This document shows, piece after piece, positions 51,901 to 62,536 of a DNA stretch of 64,000 nucleotides (the stretch's first letter is position 1; every line of letters begins with the position of its first letter). Source of the stretch: Lottia gigantea (lineage: Eukaryota; Mollusca; Gastropoda; Lottiidae); the NCBI RefSeq assembly GCF_000327385.1, contig NW_008708898.1, positions 2,764,772 through 2,828,771 on the forward strand. Direction: 5' to 3'. A program made the position numbers and the translations under genes. The notes beneath the pieces are model-generated. The model saw only the letters and a list, made by a program, of their open reading frames with translations. It did not search any database and had not been told where the DNA came from.

Positions 51901-54900
51901 AAATGTTTCTGAGACCAAATGTTTAGAAACATAGATCCTTCTGTAATATAAAAAGTTTTGCGCGTTAGATGGACACGATAGTTACGTTATGCTCTTATCG
52001 TGTTTGTCATTGTTCTTCGCAAAGCAATAATTGAGGTCACGTTCTTAACCGTTCAATTTGAAGTAGGACGTAAAACTCCATTCATTTCATTTCATTTAAC
52101 CGTTCAATTTGAGATTTTACACTATTTGACAGGGTTGGTAGATGATTTAATATTTCAAGCAATGTATTTGCAAAATATATGAAGACACGGTCAGGTTTTC
52201 CAGAGCGTAGCCTGAATTGAGATTTCTTAATAGCCGAATTTACAGTGTCATATTTTCAACATAAGGGCGAAGGGGAGGGGGGTTGCAAAAGTTGTTGATA
52301 AAATATAAACCTATGGAATTGTTGAGATTACGACGTCTGTGACTTCTGTTGCTGGATCCAGACGAATCCTTCGAAACCTCAACCTGATCCAGTCTGGTTT
52401 TTATTCCTAGTGCATGTAACAACCTGACAATTTTTCAATTACCATATATCAGGAAAATCGTTACGAAAACGTTTCATTTCCCCGAAGCTTTCATGAATAT
52501 AAACCTTAAATTATTCAATTCCGACTGAACATACTCTTATCGCTTTGATTTATCATTCCAGACACTGTATTTAGAATCTTGACAAATTAGTTTTAGAAAT
52601 ATCAAATTTATTTTGACACTAGTCATTATCTTTATATAAAAAGTTCGATAAGTCTGACAGAGCTTCAGTTTTTATCACAGAACACAATTGATATCCTTCG
52701 TTTTACCCCAACGGACTTTGCTTTGTGCCGATTGCAGGATGGTAATGCCTTGGCTACATCCCAAAATGTAATTTAATTAGCCTACATCAGGAAGAGGAAA
52801 TTATGTTGTTTCTAAATGAGCTGCCGTGTCTTAAACGGTTACAAAAATGGTAGACCTATTTAAGCTTTCTCGTAAACTAACGGTCAATCGTGGAGGTTCT
52901 GCGTGTCCCTTGCATCATAGAAGTGTGCGTCACGTGTCTTTCATTGAACAATGTGACAGGGATAGGAAAACTCCATTGTAACAACCGAAAATAGGCCAAT
53001 ACCGGAAGTAAGGGAATATGATCTGTAATTAACAGATGATGGACGAGCACCTAGTAGAAGGTCTGTTGTTTACTAACGGAGCTGTTTCAGAACTATTCTC
53101 TTCCTCGCTCGTTTCTTAAATTGTTAACAAACATGCTATTTACTCTTTCTCGCAACCATCCAACTAAACATAGACAGATCGATGGACACGATGAAATAAG
53201 AAACATGGCGACTTATAATTTAGTTTACCTATACAGGAAGTTAAGGAACGTAATCTGTAACTTAAATATGCCATGAAATAGCCGGCAATAAATGATGAAT
53301 GAGTGTCCGCCTATTATTTAAATATAATCAATATTACAGCCATAATTCCCCCTACATAAGTCTGTTTTCTTTCTGAATTAACAGATACAGACAATTAAGA
53401 TGAGACGACCTGTCATTAATCACTATTCTTTCACTGGAGAATTGAAGACGATATGGCGAAATCTGGAGTTTTATTGTTTTCTTCAATCTACAATTTCACG
53501 AGAAACATAAAATGATTATATGGTGCCATGATGCTCTCTTCGAGCTAATGTGCTCCTTTAGTCCTTAGGCGACTATTTGGTGCGTTAGTGCGTAAATACT
53601 ATTCTTGGGACAAGTGCCCGAAGTGCAAGGATACCCATTTTGTGGTGCTTATATAGAATTCTACTGAAATCCCCCCTTCGTCCTGAATGTTCCCTTAGTT
53701 CTTAGATTCTTAGCTTAAGAATGTCCACTTTGTGCTGCATTGCTTCCTGCATGTTAGAATGCTCCTTCTGTATCGAGAACAGTGTTAAAGCTAGACCCTA
53801 TACTCTATATTTCTGGTATGTACTTGCTATATATTCGGATGCCCGTCATTTGACTTATTTGACAAAAAGGCACTTGATTGAAACAGACCCACAAATACTT
53901 ACGAACAAAGGTTTAGTACTGACTATCAAAGAGAGTTATTAGACTTGTCAGTTCTCACATGAACCACAATATCGTCCATCTCCAGCCATTGTTTTTCTTG
54001 AAAGCTCTCATACAACTTTGTACGGAATTTCATCCAATTAATTTAGTGTAGGGCGACGCTCAAACATGGTAAAACATGAATAGACCAGTGATTCAATTAT
54101 CATGGGAACTGGTTGAACCAATAACACGGATCCCCACCTTTGAGGGGCCCCATCTCCATTGATACCAGATTCTGGTAAAAAAAATCATTCTCCTTATAGT
54201 ATCTAAATATAAAGGTACGCAAGTAGTCATTTTGTTCTTCAAATCTCTGGAGTATCTGGAGCGGAAGTAAACATCGCCGAGTAGGAGTATGATGTCCAGA
54301 AGAAAATGGCTACATGCGTACCTTTATATTTAGATACTATAGTCTAAGAGATATGATTTTTTTTACCAGAATCTGGAATCCTAAGAAAAAATAAAATATT
54401 AAAAGTAAACAACTATAATTAAACTAAGAAACCAACAACATACCGGCACCCCCTCTAAACCGCAACCCCGCATCAAAATTTATTGGTGAATATTTCGCCT
54501 ATATTACCCCTTTCCCACAAAGATGTAAGAAGAGGGATGTGATTGTTAGTCACACTTTATGTCATTGTGCCCGTCGGAATTTACTTTGTAAAAGCTAAGA
54601 CGGGATGCTAAGTTGGCTAAATACTATGGCTAAATATATGAGGCACGGTGTCCAGTGCCTAACACGGTGCGGGATAGGTTTATCAATTCAGTACAAAACA
54701 TATAAAGCAAACCGTGCCCAGACTCGTCATCCATCGTATTAGCTTGTTCTATTTTGACACCGCACCGCATCGGACACCGCACCTCGTCTATTAGCACCTT
54801 CAGAAAAAAGGAAAATATAGTTGTTGATAGTAATGGCGTTTGGTTGTAAGGAATCTACTGAATGGTACATGTATCATTAGGATAATAAAATAGCGAGTAA

Positions 54901-56315
54901 ATACCAGAGATGTGTTTTAGAGTAGTGATAGCTCGCACCATGTTTTATGAGATTAATTATATTAATGCCAGTTTAACGAGACGTAAGGTGAAATACCTCT
55001 TTAACCTTGCTTTCATAATATTGCCTATTAGTCCTATAGTTAACATGGTATCCATTCGAATATAAATCAAATCAGGAACTATTAGATATGCATTATTTCA
55101 GATTGTGGCATTAAGTTGGCAGCCACATTCATTAGTTGACATCAGGTGTATACGTGACAATCTTCCCATGGTAAGGCTTCTTAATACCTTTCAATGTACA
55201 ATGGGTATCATCGTCTCTCCACCCATATAATCGGGCGATTCTATAGACATTTTGACGGTAACAACTAAGTATATTGAATGTTTATGTACCATTTATGTTT
55301 TGGTTAGCTTACGACCCATTAGCTTTACATTTACAGTTCGTGATAGAGAATCTAATATTGAATTATAATGTATTGTTAAATGTAACGTATCTGTAAATCA
55401 ATTCTGTTTCAAGCGACCAATAAGCTTTTGTCAAGATAACCACCATTACAGACCTCATGATGCCGCTCAGTTATGGATCTGTCAACTTTCACTTATTCCA
55501 GAGCGTGCAAATAGCTGAATATCTTTAAGTATTTTTTTTATGTCCACTGAAATATTTGGAATTTGAATACGTATGTTCTTATTCCTTTATCAAACCTCAA
55601 AACTTTTTTTCACACCATTAAATGTTATGCGAGTGATTAATTTGAATTCTAATAAAATGTTTCTCTTAATTCCTCGGCTTTATACTAGTGGAATTTTATA
55701 GAATTACTTACAATAGAATGTCAGAATTCTATTAGATTGTATTAATTAGAATCGAGTCTTCCTATTAGAGTCTTTATTAGATTCATTATAATAGAACGCT
55801 GTAATCAGCAACTGACAACGGTTGGCATTTAAGTATTTATCAAACGATTTGCGCAATATATAGCATTCGTGTTCAGTAACAGTTTTTTGCATATACAAAG
55901 TCTTAGAATTGTAAGCTGTGAATGAAAGTAGTTGTTCAATGTATATCAGATCCGTAAACAATTACAATATCTTGACCCAATAACTTATTGGATATTTGTT
56001 CCTACCCAGGTCCCAAACTGAAATAAAACATACGCAAAACTTACCTAAAATATCAGCAATGGCCATATTGACCAGAAAGTAATTAGCTGAATTACTTCTC
56101 ATCTTCTGATTGAGTAAAATGACGATCAAAACAAAGATATTTCCAATTACTGCCATCAGAAAAATTGGTATGTAGATACATATCAAAATAATTGTTCCTA
56201 TATCATGATTAGCTAATGAAGATGTTTCTAAATTACCACCCGTATCCATAAAATAGCTACAGTTTTCAGAGTAGCAAGGCACCGGTAGGTCTAGAGCTGT
56301 ATTGTTCACTTCCAT
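39836..56315 (-). CDS. Rhodopsin-family peptide receptor, QRFP/NPFF/orexin-like (four coding exons)
   Basis: Joining 56,315-56,045, 41,290-41,195, 40,855-40,176 and 39,916-39,836 on the minus strand gives 375 residues with matching phases and GT-AG borders. N4 and N18 are extracellular glycosylation sites. Class A landmarks are all present: GN (N59) in TM1, NMAIAD (D88) in TM2, WIFGEFMCK (C115), DRF (139-141), YCVEQWP (C198), a TM5 proline (P223), CWLP (279-282) and NSAQNPILY (N318-Y322). Cys339/341 in helix 8 may be palmitoylated. CVEQWP...IYD-LF together with IGCRLW and AVCWLPYY points to the neuropeptide group with QRFP, NPFF/SIFamide and orexin receptors. The ligand cannot be named from sequence. 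DRF replaces the usual DRY. An in-frame stop upstream of the ATG supports the start. The protein should act at the plasma membrane through G proteins. Confidence 0.92.
40176..40855 (-). CDS. Receptor exon 3: TM3 to helix 8
   Basis: A 680-bp exon, residues 123/124-349. Acceptor ATTTGCAG, donor AGACAG|GTAAGC. It contains DRF, the second-loop Cys, CWLP and NPILY. If the donor is not used, the frame ends three codons later (VSF). Confidence 0.93.
41195..41290 (-). CDS. Receptor exon 2: end of TM2, first loop, start of TM3
   Basis: A 96-bp exon encoding 31 whole codons (AVCCIPMTVAEIVYQ, WIFGEFMCK, VTGYLQ) between CTTTCAG and the donor G|GTGCGT. It supplies the conserved disulfide Cys115 and completes the receptor between exons 1 and 3. 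Confidence 0.92.
43319..43660. repeat. 20-bp minisatellite, about 17 copies
   Basis: Tandem units of the type CAATCAAGGACAGACTGGCA with a period of 20 bp. Variation is mostly AAG/AGG and GCA/GTA. It lies in receptor intron 1. Confidence 0.95.
46972..47170. repeat. 65-bp tandem repeat, three copies
   Basis: AATCAGCAAGTTTTGGTCG starts at 47,005, 47,070 and 47,135, exactly 65 bp apart. The last two units are nearly identical and the first is more diverged. Confidence 0.95.
47837..47959 (+). other. Orphan exon candidate inside the receptor intron
   Basis: A 123-bp stretch open in one frame (41 codons, beginning CIMDGGCRRILEMF) lies between TAATTTTTCAG and AGAG|GTATGG, phase 0 on both sides. I recognise no domain and found no partner exons. 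It may be chance. Confidence 0.2.
49500..50440 (+). repeat. Diverged repeat, units about 500 bp apart
   Basis: TCAAAACT-T-AAGGC, then ATCTC or GTCTC, then ACGAGATCTGTCCAAAA with a TAT-TTCA block follow in the same order at about 49,815-49,935 and 50,315-50,425. A weaker GCGATCTGTCC copy is at about 50,021. It is probably an old transposon-derived sequence; no coding remnant was recognised. Confidence 0.4.
52985..53270 (+). repeat. Diverged local duplication of about 230 bp
   Basis: ACCGGAAGTAAGGGAATATG followed by ATCTGTAATTAA (about 53,000) resembles ACAGGAAGTTAAGGAACGTA followed by ATCTGTAACTTAA (about 53,230). Confidence 0.35.
54161..54380. mobile_element. Foldback element with arms of about 65-70 bp
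   Basis: The left arm (54,161-54,226: CCAGATTCTGGTAAAAAAAA, AGTATCTAAATATAAAGGTA, CGCAAGTAG) is mirrored by the right arm (54,310-54,380). The arms differ at a few positions and by one indel. The loop of about 84 bp is non-coding. It lies in receptor intron 1, and no clear target duplication was seen. Confidence 0.75.
56045..56315 (-). CDS. Receptor exon 1: N-terminus, TM1 and part of TM2
   Basis: Residues 1-90 plus one base. It ends GATATTTTAG|GTAAGT; the split codon joins exon 2 as Val91, giving the conserved ADILVAV. Reading past the donor would end in an unrelated tail, which confirms the splice. Confidence 0.93.
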
Positions 56316-56736
56316 TGTTAGGCTGGTATATTGAAATTAACAGTTGATCTTCAGTTGTAACAATTCAATTATATGGAGACATAGTCATTTATCGCAATTC
56401 CGAAAGTTGCCTTGAAAGGTAGCAGGCCTGATTTTCTATCCAAACACAAAACTGTGTTAAATCCGACGGAATAGAATGCGCAGATTACAGAACACACACA
56501 AACCAGATCATCATAGAAATGAAAGAAAGAATTTCAAGACCAATCCTCATATAATTCATTCCATTTTGCTGGTATCTAAACACAATAGAGGCACTTGTGT
56601 CGATCATCCAAATGCAAGAACGACCAGTCTGTATCCAGCAATTAATTTCGCTTCGGCCTCTATAAAGGTATACTAAAGTTTTCAGTTATTGTCCTCTTTT
56701 ATTGCAGAAGGTGTTTGTCTCTGTAATGTAACTTCT
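56316..56736. other. Upstream region of the receptor gene
   Basis: 421 bp between the receptor start codon and the 44-bp array. It presumably holds 5' untranslated sequence or a promoter. I see no clear TATA box. Confidence 0.4.
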
Positions 56737-57362
56737 GGACCTCGCTATGTCTTGTTTTAGATATAGCTACGACTCGTTCTGGACCTCGCTATGTCTTGTT
56801 TTAGATATAGCTACGACTCGTTCTGTACCTCGCTATGTCTTGTTTTTGATATAACTACGACTCGTTCTGTACCTCGCTATGTCTTGTTTTTTATATAACT
56901 ACGACTCGTTCTGTACCTCGCTTTGTCTCTTGTTTTAGATATAGCTACGACTCGTTCTGTACCTCGCTATGTCTTGTTTTTGATGTAGCTACGACTCGTT
57001 CTGTACCTCGCTATGTCTTGTTTTTGATGTAGCTACGACTCGTTCTGGACCTCGCTATGTCTTGTTTTTGATATAGCAACGACTCGTTCTGGACCTCGCT
57101 ATGTCTGGTTTTTGATGTAGCTACGAATCGTTCTGGACCTCGCTATGTCTTGTTTTTGATATAGCAACGACTCGTTCTGTACCTCGCTATGTCTTTTTTT
57201 TTTGATATAGCAACGACTCGTTCTGGACCTCGCTATGTCTTGTTTTTGATATAGCTACGAGTCGTTCTGGACCTCGCTTTGTCTCTTTTTTTAGATGAAG
57301 CTAAGAATCGTTCTGGACATCGTTCTGTCTTATTTTTGATATAGCTACGACTCGTTCTGGAA
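56737..57362. repeat. 44-bp minisatellite, about 14 copies, upstream of the receptor
   Basis: Units combine CTGGACCTCGCTATGTCTTG, TTTTTGATATAGC and TACGACTCGTT, period about 44 bp. Indels occur in the T-run and there is an occasional TCTCTT variant. Each unit carries two or more CpGs. The array starts about 420 bp before the receptor start codon. Confidence 0.95.
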
Positions 57363-60319
57363 GCAGCTACGCCTGGCTTTCTTTTCAAATCGACTTTTTT
57401 ATAAACCGGCGTTTCGTGTTCCTGAATTAACAAAGTCTTCAATATTTTGGATAATGGCACAAATAAATGCCTGTGGAATTCAAATGGTCAACGACTTTAA
57501 TAACAGAATTCTCAGGAATCACGGATGTTGTCTAGTAATGATGGAATGGTCTGTCGTTTATCTCTACACCTATAAACACTGTCTTAACTAGTATATTTTC
57601 TCTTAGATAATTAAAACATTCACAATTCTACCAGGTGTTTTCGTCTTTTAAACAAATCTACCTTATCAATAAAACACTTGGAATAACTCAATAGCAATCC
57701 TTTACACTCAAATACCCACAGTCCAACCTGTTATTTCAATCATTGTATATCAATTCTTATTATGATCTATGTTCTACGTTTAACACTTTTAACAGTGTGG
57801 GATATCTTTATAGATATTGACATGTACTATACTTATTAATTGTTTTTGTTGTGAACATTCTTTCTTATGAACCATAGTTGTAATCGCACCCGTACCTTGG
57901 TAATTTTCAATATTGGGTTTCTAAAGCAATCTTTCAGTGAAATTGTCTTACAAATTGTATACCACACTTATATTTTTATTTGCAGAAGTAACCATATTAA
58001 ATATTTCTTATCCTTGCGATTTCAACACTTTCTTGCTGAGACAGATTCTACACTAATATTTCCTTTCTGATAATACTTGTACATGTAAACCTATCTTTTA
58101 CAGGTTGTCAAGCACGGTAAAAATGTAATAATGCTTTGAAAAGTGTCAAGTCTTCCTTTTAGAAACGTGAGTATAAACCGAACCTAAAGAATTGTCAATC
58201 ACGATAAATCTACAAAAGTTATAAGTCTTCTGGTACTTCACCACAGTAATCGGTGAAGAAAATTCATTTGAAAAAATGCCACAATCTGACAAAATCAAAT
58301 CTTTACATTTAATTCAAAATCAATACACTTTTAATTTAATGATCCCAGATGGAAATCACAAGCGACAGCGTCCGCTCGGATTGTTTAATGTTTATTAAAA
58401 ACTCCACACAGTCACGTTATAAAAAACGCTGAATTTTTCATTTGCATGAAAAGGTATTCCATTTACCTTTTAGAATTCGAAACAAATCCATAAAAACACA
58501 TGAAATAATCAGCACACTTATTCCCAGATGCAATGATGTTAAATTGTTTAAAAACTATGTTATCGTTGTTTCGTTTCCATTTTAACGTCCTTGTTGAAGC
58601 ACGGAATTTATAGAGACCGCGTTACGTTGTACATTATCTATGTTAACTGGCCAATGGAAGAAGGTGCGTGACTGAACCACACTCCATGCTCCGTTCAAGT
58701 TTATCCGCTTACATTGGTCAGAGAAAGATGAAGTTAAAATAGTATAATCGTCTACATCACGTGTTGTTATTGAGACGGTATGATTGATTAATAATATCAA
58801 TAAATTGCTGTCTACCAACTCAGTACTTTACCAATAAATAATTCCAGTACATAACACACCTGTTAATGCCATTATAAATAATTTAAACATAATAATCAGG
58901 TAAATCAGAGTAATCTGTCCCTTACTACATGTAGATAGTATGTGGTTCTTGTAGTCGTCCAAAGCAAACCACAAGAGACTTCCTTATACCTACGATAGCA
59001 AACAATAAAAAGCATTTTTTCTTTTAGGCTATATCTGTCTCCAAAAGACGGACAACGCCATGCAGTGTGCATTTGAAGAGCTTTACCACAATACTGGTAC
59101 TCTATTCCAGTTTGCAGCTTAGGATTATTAATAATATTAATAATATTGTAACGTGACGCTTAATCAATGACCAAAAAACTCAATTGTTATTGAAAATAAA
59201 GATAAGAATCGATCCTAGTTTCTAATAATGAAAAAATAGTGGCATTTTAATATGTTGAAGTCTGGATAAATTTTTCAATCACTCAAGAATAAGAAATACA
59301 ATTAAATTGTTTTTAAAAATCAATCTGATGATTTAGGACAAAACAACGATCGCCTGTTTGTCTTTCCTATCACGCAATGGAACAATTTAAAAAGTCTCCC
59401 ATATCTAAGCAGAGGTTAATGGGTTTTCTAACTTTTTTTAAGCCCACCACTTAGAATATTAGTTTATTGATCTCTTGAGAAGGTTGTATATCCTGAATGC
59501 ACTTGATAATTATATATAAAGCAAAATGATAGTCTTGAAGGAATTGACCACAATAAAGATAAAAGACATCGATTCCACAGCTTTTCTATTCTATCCGAAG
59601 TGTGTAATGATACGCGATACAGACTATCTGAGCTAGCCTTGTCAGAAATGAAGTGTAAAATTTCCATTAAATATGATGACAATATTTTAGGAAATTGGCT
59701 GGCCATGAAATAACTGTTGTGTTTCTTCTGGCAGTCGATATACATGTATTATGATATGAATTATGGTCAGTATAATGAAGGGTCGATGTAGCATATGGCA
59801 AGAATGATTAGTTTAGTGTCAGTGTGTTCGAGCCTAATTTATAATGTATACACTGATAATATATACAGTAGATACCCAATGTTGATGGTAAATAGGTAAC
59901 AATTACTACTAATTAAATTACTTTAAAATATGGTGCTTTAAGACAATTATATTACGCTGACTTGGCGCTCTTGCCAGTTGTTACAAAAAGAATAATCAAG
60001 AATTATAATCAATAAACTAAGGTATCAATAAGATCGATCTATAACAAAAATATGCAATGAAATGAATTTTATAGTACTAAGGCTAAAGAATAATATAGAA
60101 ACAAAGGCCTAGTTTGTTGAATGGGACATTAAATCTTGGATGGAAAGCTTAAAAAGAGGTGTTTGAAATCGCTGTTCTGGTTGAAATTGCTATTCTAGCA
60201 GGATTCCCTTACTTGCTTCATGTCATTGTCCTCTATTACAAGCTCAAGCAAACAGGCTATCCTATATTCATACGATACCTACACTAGAGGAGTTGTTCAT
60301 TTTGTTGATTAGACTTGAC
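57363..60319. other. Non-coding DNA, no gene seen
   Basis: Short open frames at 58,582-58,818 (-) and 59,464-59,745 (-) have no recognisable domain. Confidence 0.5.
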
Positions 60320-60900
60320 CTGCCTCAGAGAAGATGTTATTCTGATTTGACCTACATCACAGAGGATGTTGTTCAGATTTGACCTACATCATAAACGATG
60401 TTGTTCAGGTTTAACCTACATCGCAGACGATGTTGTTCAGGTTTAACCTACATCACAGACGATGTTGTTCACTTTGTTTATAAGATTTGACCTACATCAC
60501 AGACGATGTTATTCTGGTTTGACCTACATCAAGAAGATATTGTTCACTTTGTTTATAAGATTTGACCAACATCACAGACGATGTTGTTCAGATTTGACCT
60601 ACATCGCAGACGATGTTGTTCAGGTTTGACTTACATCACAGACGATGTTGTTCAGGTTTGACCCACATCACAGACGATGTTGTTCAGGTTTGACCTACAT
60701 CACAGACGATGTTGTTGAGGTTTGACCTACATCACAGACGATGTTGTTGAGGTTTGACCTACATCACAGACGATGTTGTTGAGGTTTGACCTACATTACA
60801 GACTTTGTTTATTCGATTTGCCCTTTCATCAGAGAAGATTTTATTCACTTTGTCGATAAGATTTGACCTACTGCACTAGAGAAGATGTTGTTCATTTTGC
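60320..60900. repeat. 32-bp minisatellite with longer variant units, about 17 copies
   Basis: Basic units combine TTTGACCTACATCACAGACG and ATGTTGTTCAGG (32 bp). Some units carry an extra CTTTGTTTATAAGA-type segment. The edges are more diverged than the centre. Confidence 0.93.
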
Positions 60901-62248
60901 TGTTTAAGTTTGAGCTGAATAAAGAAGAAGTGAGAGTTTAATTCGCAAAGAAAATCTACTTAATCAAACCCTGGTTCACTTTTAACCTTTTGTCAATTGA
61001 AGTTAATAGGATAAAAGCAAGGAATTGGATTGTTTTTGACAAAAGATTGACACACGCAATATCTGGCTTAATTTTGTTAAGTCAGTAAATATTCTTTTAC
61101 CGTTTATTTCGATTCCCTTCTATCAATTGGAAATTTGTCAGAATTACTAAAAAAAAAACGTTTATACAAGATTGACCAGATTTGTATTTTTATTATTATT
61201 TGTTGAAATATAGCTTTATAGAACCAATTTCAACATAGAGAGGAATAGCTAGGTCAACGGAGGTGAAACTCCATCTTTGTTGGTAGTTTTAGAATTTATA
61301 TTTCTACACCAAACATAATCAAAGTGCTTCACAAACTTCTGGGGGATTCATTCATTATTCAAGTCGATTGTCATAAGGTGATAGCTTGTATGAATTATTT
61401 AATCAAACTAAGTGAAAATTAATCAATTTCTTGTTTTCACGTTAAATAAAACTGAGTAAGTGAAATATTTATAAATGGCATTACTCAATCATTACACCTA
61501 TATAGATAGTGTTCACGGTGAATTATTACATCAGATTATTCTGAACAATTCAACATGACTTCTGAGTTTTATTTTCTTAAAGGAGAGTTCTTGTTTTTTT
61601 TTAGGGAAATTGTCCATTAAATTATCTGAAAGTTTTAACTTAAACTTAGATCAATGGATATGTTGGCCAAAGCCAAAGAAAGCTACAGAATAAGAATATT
61701 TAGATCGGATTTATAACGAAAACAGAAAGTACGCTGATGGTGTTTGGGTTCTGAAGGCAGCTGGTCTAATAGAATTAACTCATTGATACAAACAAAAGGT
61801 CACTAATGGTGTTACCAATATAGAATGTTGTTGCTTGAATGTTGTCTGTCGGTAGTCTGATCTTCAAGGGATATAATCGACTAGTTACCCCTAAAATTTG
61901 TTAGAAACATTTGACGTAGAGGGCATGTTATACTAGGTCTTAATTATGGTAATTTTAATATTTCACTCATCTTATTAATCAATCGCGAAAATTAAGTTTA
62001 AATCACTCATTATTAGCCAATCAAATCTCTTAACTTATTTATTTTAAACTGGCTCCTACATTTAGAGTTAAACAGAGTCATTTAGTCGAAGAAGAAAGAT
62101 CTACGTCAAATTTGGAGAATGACAATAACGCTTTCGATAATTCAGATCGTCACATCTACCGGTTACATTAGATCGTTTTCCAAACATAAAAAATTAATTC
62201 GGAAACAGCACCGATAACAAAATATATTGTTAAAATCCGTTCAAGGTA
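60901..62248. other. AT-rich non-coding DNA, no gene seen
   Basis: No gene, array or element is recognisable. Confidence 0.5.
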
Positions 62249-62536
62249 TCAAAGGGATTGTAAAGAGGTTTTCTAAACTTTTTATGTGGATCGGGGACAC
62301 TGATAGCATCAATTTGCACCATTCCAATTCGATGTCGTCTGTGGTTCTTGCAATTCCACTAAAACTAAGAGGGGAACTGCATAGATATCAATAGTAGCTT
62401 TAGTGACGTGATAAAACGCGTTAGATTTAGTGGAATTACAAGAACCAAAGACGTCGGAATGAAAATTGGAATGGTGCAAATTGAAGCTATCAGTGTCACA
62501 TAAAAAATTTAGAAAACCACTTTACAATCCCTTTAA
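62249..62536. mobile_element. MITE family B, full-length copy
   Basis: A 288-bp element with long inverted arms of about 110 bp. AAAGGGATTGTAAAG at the left mirrors CTTTACAATCCCTTTAA at the right. TTTGCACCATTCCAATT mirrors AATTGGAATGGTGCAAATT, and GGTTCTTGCAATTCCACTAA mirrors TTAGTGGAATTACAAGAACC. It is flanked by TCAA and TTAA, consistent with a mutated TTAA target duplication. No coding capacity. A truncated relative lies at 38,415. Confidence 0.85.

Larger units (their letters stand above)
41298..56044 (-). other. Receptor intron 1, about 14.75 kb
   Basis: Bounded by GTAAGT at 56,044 and TTTCAG at 41,297-41,291 on the minus strand. It contains a 20-bp minisatellite, a 65-bp triple repeat, diverged duplications near 49.5-50.4 and 53 kb, a foldback element at 54.2 kb and one orphan exon candidate at 47.8 kb (+). 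No other gene is recognisable. Confidence 0.85.

Noticed and set aside
58582-58818. Minus-strand frame of 78 codons
   Set aside because: No motif, signal peptide or matching exon found nearby.
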